In this document: positions 19,909 to 20,498 of the stretch, piece after piece
Layout of the letters: each line of letters begins with the position of its first letter
How positions within the stretch are numbered: the first letter of the stretch is position 1
IMG/VR virus record: IMGVR_UViG_3300049212_000037
Location: 1-20,498 of that record
Reading direction: 5' to 3' (one strand)
DNA from: a virus
Length of the DNA stretch: 20,498 nucleotides
Translations under genes and position numbers: made by a program
The notes under the pieces: model-generated
Told to the model about the DNA's origin: nothing
Databases searched by the model: none
The model's input: only the letters and a program-made list of their open reading frames with translations

Positions 19909-20290
19909 CAAAGCCGCCAACCAGCTCGCGGTCGACTTCGTTAGCGCGGTCGACCGCGACTTGGTCGAGCATACGCCTGTGGACGTGACCACGGCGGTGT
20001 CAAACTGGCAGGCGTCACTCAACAGCCCGGCCTTCTTCGAGCTTCCCGCCATCGTCCCCGGATCGAAAGGGTCGACCGCGGCGCAGTCGAGCGCGGAGGC
20101 AATCTCGCACGTCAAGCGCGTAGCGGCCGAGAAACGCCCGGGCGAGCGGATCTTCTTGTCAAACCTCGCCCCGCATATTATCGACTTGAATAACGGGTCG
20201 TCGCAGCAGGAACCAGCAGGGTTCTTCCAGCGCGGCATCCTGGTCGGTGAATTGTTCATCCGACGCGCTGGCTTGAGGATCGAGAAATGA
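19853..20290 (+). CDS. HK97 gp10-like tail-completion family protein
   Basis: A 145-residue protein from GTG 19853, with GAGGGG (19840-19845) 7 bases upstream. The pattern TPVDVTTAVSNWQASL (the family's TPVDTG-x-NW block) and IFLSNLAPHIIDLNNGSSQQ followed by EPAGFF (the N-x-APYI-x-LE-x-G-S-QAPxG block) supports the gp10-like group. Such proteins usually lie in the head-tail joining block; here the gene lies between the chaperone and the tape measure. A minor tail-tip role is the alternative. ATGA overlap with the next gene. Confidence 0.65.
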   Translation: MADLLALAKLCNVLPDRIDKAANQLAVDFVSAVDRDLVEHTPVDVTTAVSNWQASLNSPAFFELPAIVPGSKGSTAAQSSAEAISHVKRVAAEKRPGERIFLSNLAPHIIDLNNGSSQQEPAGFFQRGILVGELFIRRAGLRIEK

Positions 20291-20498
20291 CGACCGAACG
20301 GTTCGACATTGAAGTCCAGGACAAGGTCGCACGGTCGATCCGTAGCGAGCTCGCGGCGATTGGCAACACGGCCAGGACGGCGCACACCGCGCTTGCAAGC
20401 GTGCGTTCCGAGCTCGCGGGCCTCGCAGGGGCGCGGGGCGGGGCAAACGCCGTTGCGACGAGAATCCGCGAGGAAGCACGGGCTGCCAACGATAATGC
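20287..20498 (+). CDS. Probable tape measure protein, N-terminus only
   Basis: An open frame from ATG 20287 to the window end, 70 codons visible. Starts MTTERFDIEVQDKVARSIRS, then helical and Ala/Arg-rich (ELAAIGNTARTAHTALASVR). The frame F-x-I-x-x-x-DK-x-x-x-SI with a regular helix is common at the N-terminus of tape measure proteins, which set tail length. The call rests mainly on position after the G/G-T chaperone genes. The rest lies outside the window. Confidence 0.6.
   Translation, partial: MTTERFDIEVQDKVARSIRSELAAIGNTARTAHTALASVRSELAGLAGARGGANAVATRIREEARAANDN

Noticed and set aside
1-20498. CRISPR array, insertion sequence, attachment site or integrase
   Set aside because: No regularly spaced direct repeats, no transposase or recombinase motifs and no tRNA-derived repeat were seen.

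Overview
The window reads as one end-to-end stretch of a tailed double-stranded DNA phage (or prophage) with siphovirus-type morphogenesis genes. Everything I can support is on the + strand. The DNA is GC-rich, genes are tightly packed, and stop and start codons often overlap (ATGA, GTGA, TGATG). The host is Gram-negative: the lysis block encodes a nested Rz/Rz1 spanin pair, including an outer-membrane lipoprotein, which only makes sense with an outer membrane. High GC and TTGAC-type -35 boxes would fit a proteobacterium such as an alphaproteobacterium, but that is weak inference. I see no integrase, repressor, DNA polymerase, tRNA or CRISPR array here, so I cannot judge lifestyle.

Layout. 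(1) 1-5829: about twenty small accessory or early genes, mostly of unknown function. They include a DUF2786 protein, a KOW/SH3-like protein, three small Cys/His-rich proteins, two small membrane proteins and a cupin-like protein. Six gaps between them carry the same compact arrangement: a TTGCC box, 17 bases, a -10-like hexamer, usually a strong inverted repeat around or between these, then an ATCAAC-like leader and a Shine-Dalgarno (SD) site. (2) 3556-3755: a 200-base non-coding gap with an 11-bp inverted repeat, a direct repeat and a 10-bp hairpin. (3) 5830-8349: a lysis region behind a putative promoter. It encodes a membrane-anchored coiled-coil PAS-domain protein, a GH24 endolysin, a two-helix holin candidate, Rz, and Rz1 nested out of frame. 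(4) 8350-15236: a second copy of the same promoter-like element, then small and large terminase, DUF4055-type portal, MuF-like protein, scaffold and major capsid protein. (5) 15237-20498: two hairpins, a low-complexity protein with a repeated peptide, head-tail connector and tail-terminator genes, a long tail-tube protein, tail assembly chaperones joined by a classic A_AAA_AAC -1 frameshift, a gp10-like protein and the N-terminus of a probable tape-measure protein.

How it fits together. The small genes seem to be transcribed from many short promoters placed between genes (TTGCC class). The lysis and structural genes seem to be transcribed from two matching elements (GGGTTGACG-N10-TCGCCCCCTA) at 5893-5921 and 8361-8389. 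That suggests two promoter classes, early and late. The least expected items are the PAS protein at the head of the lysis genes, the hairpin-containing promoter-like modules of the early region, and the structured non-coding gap.
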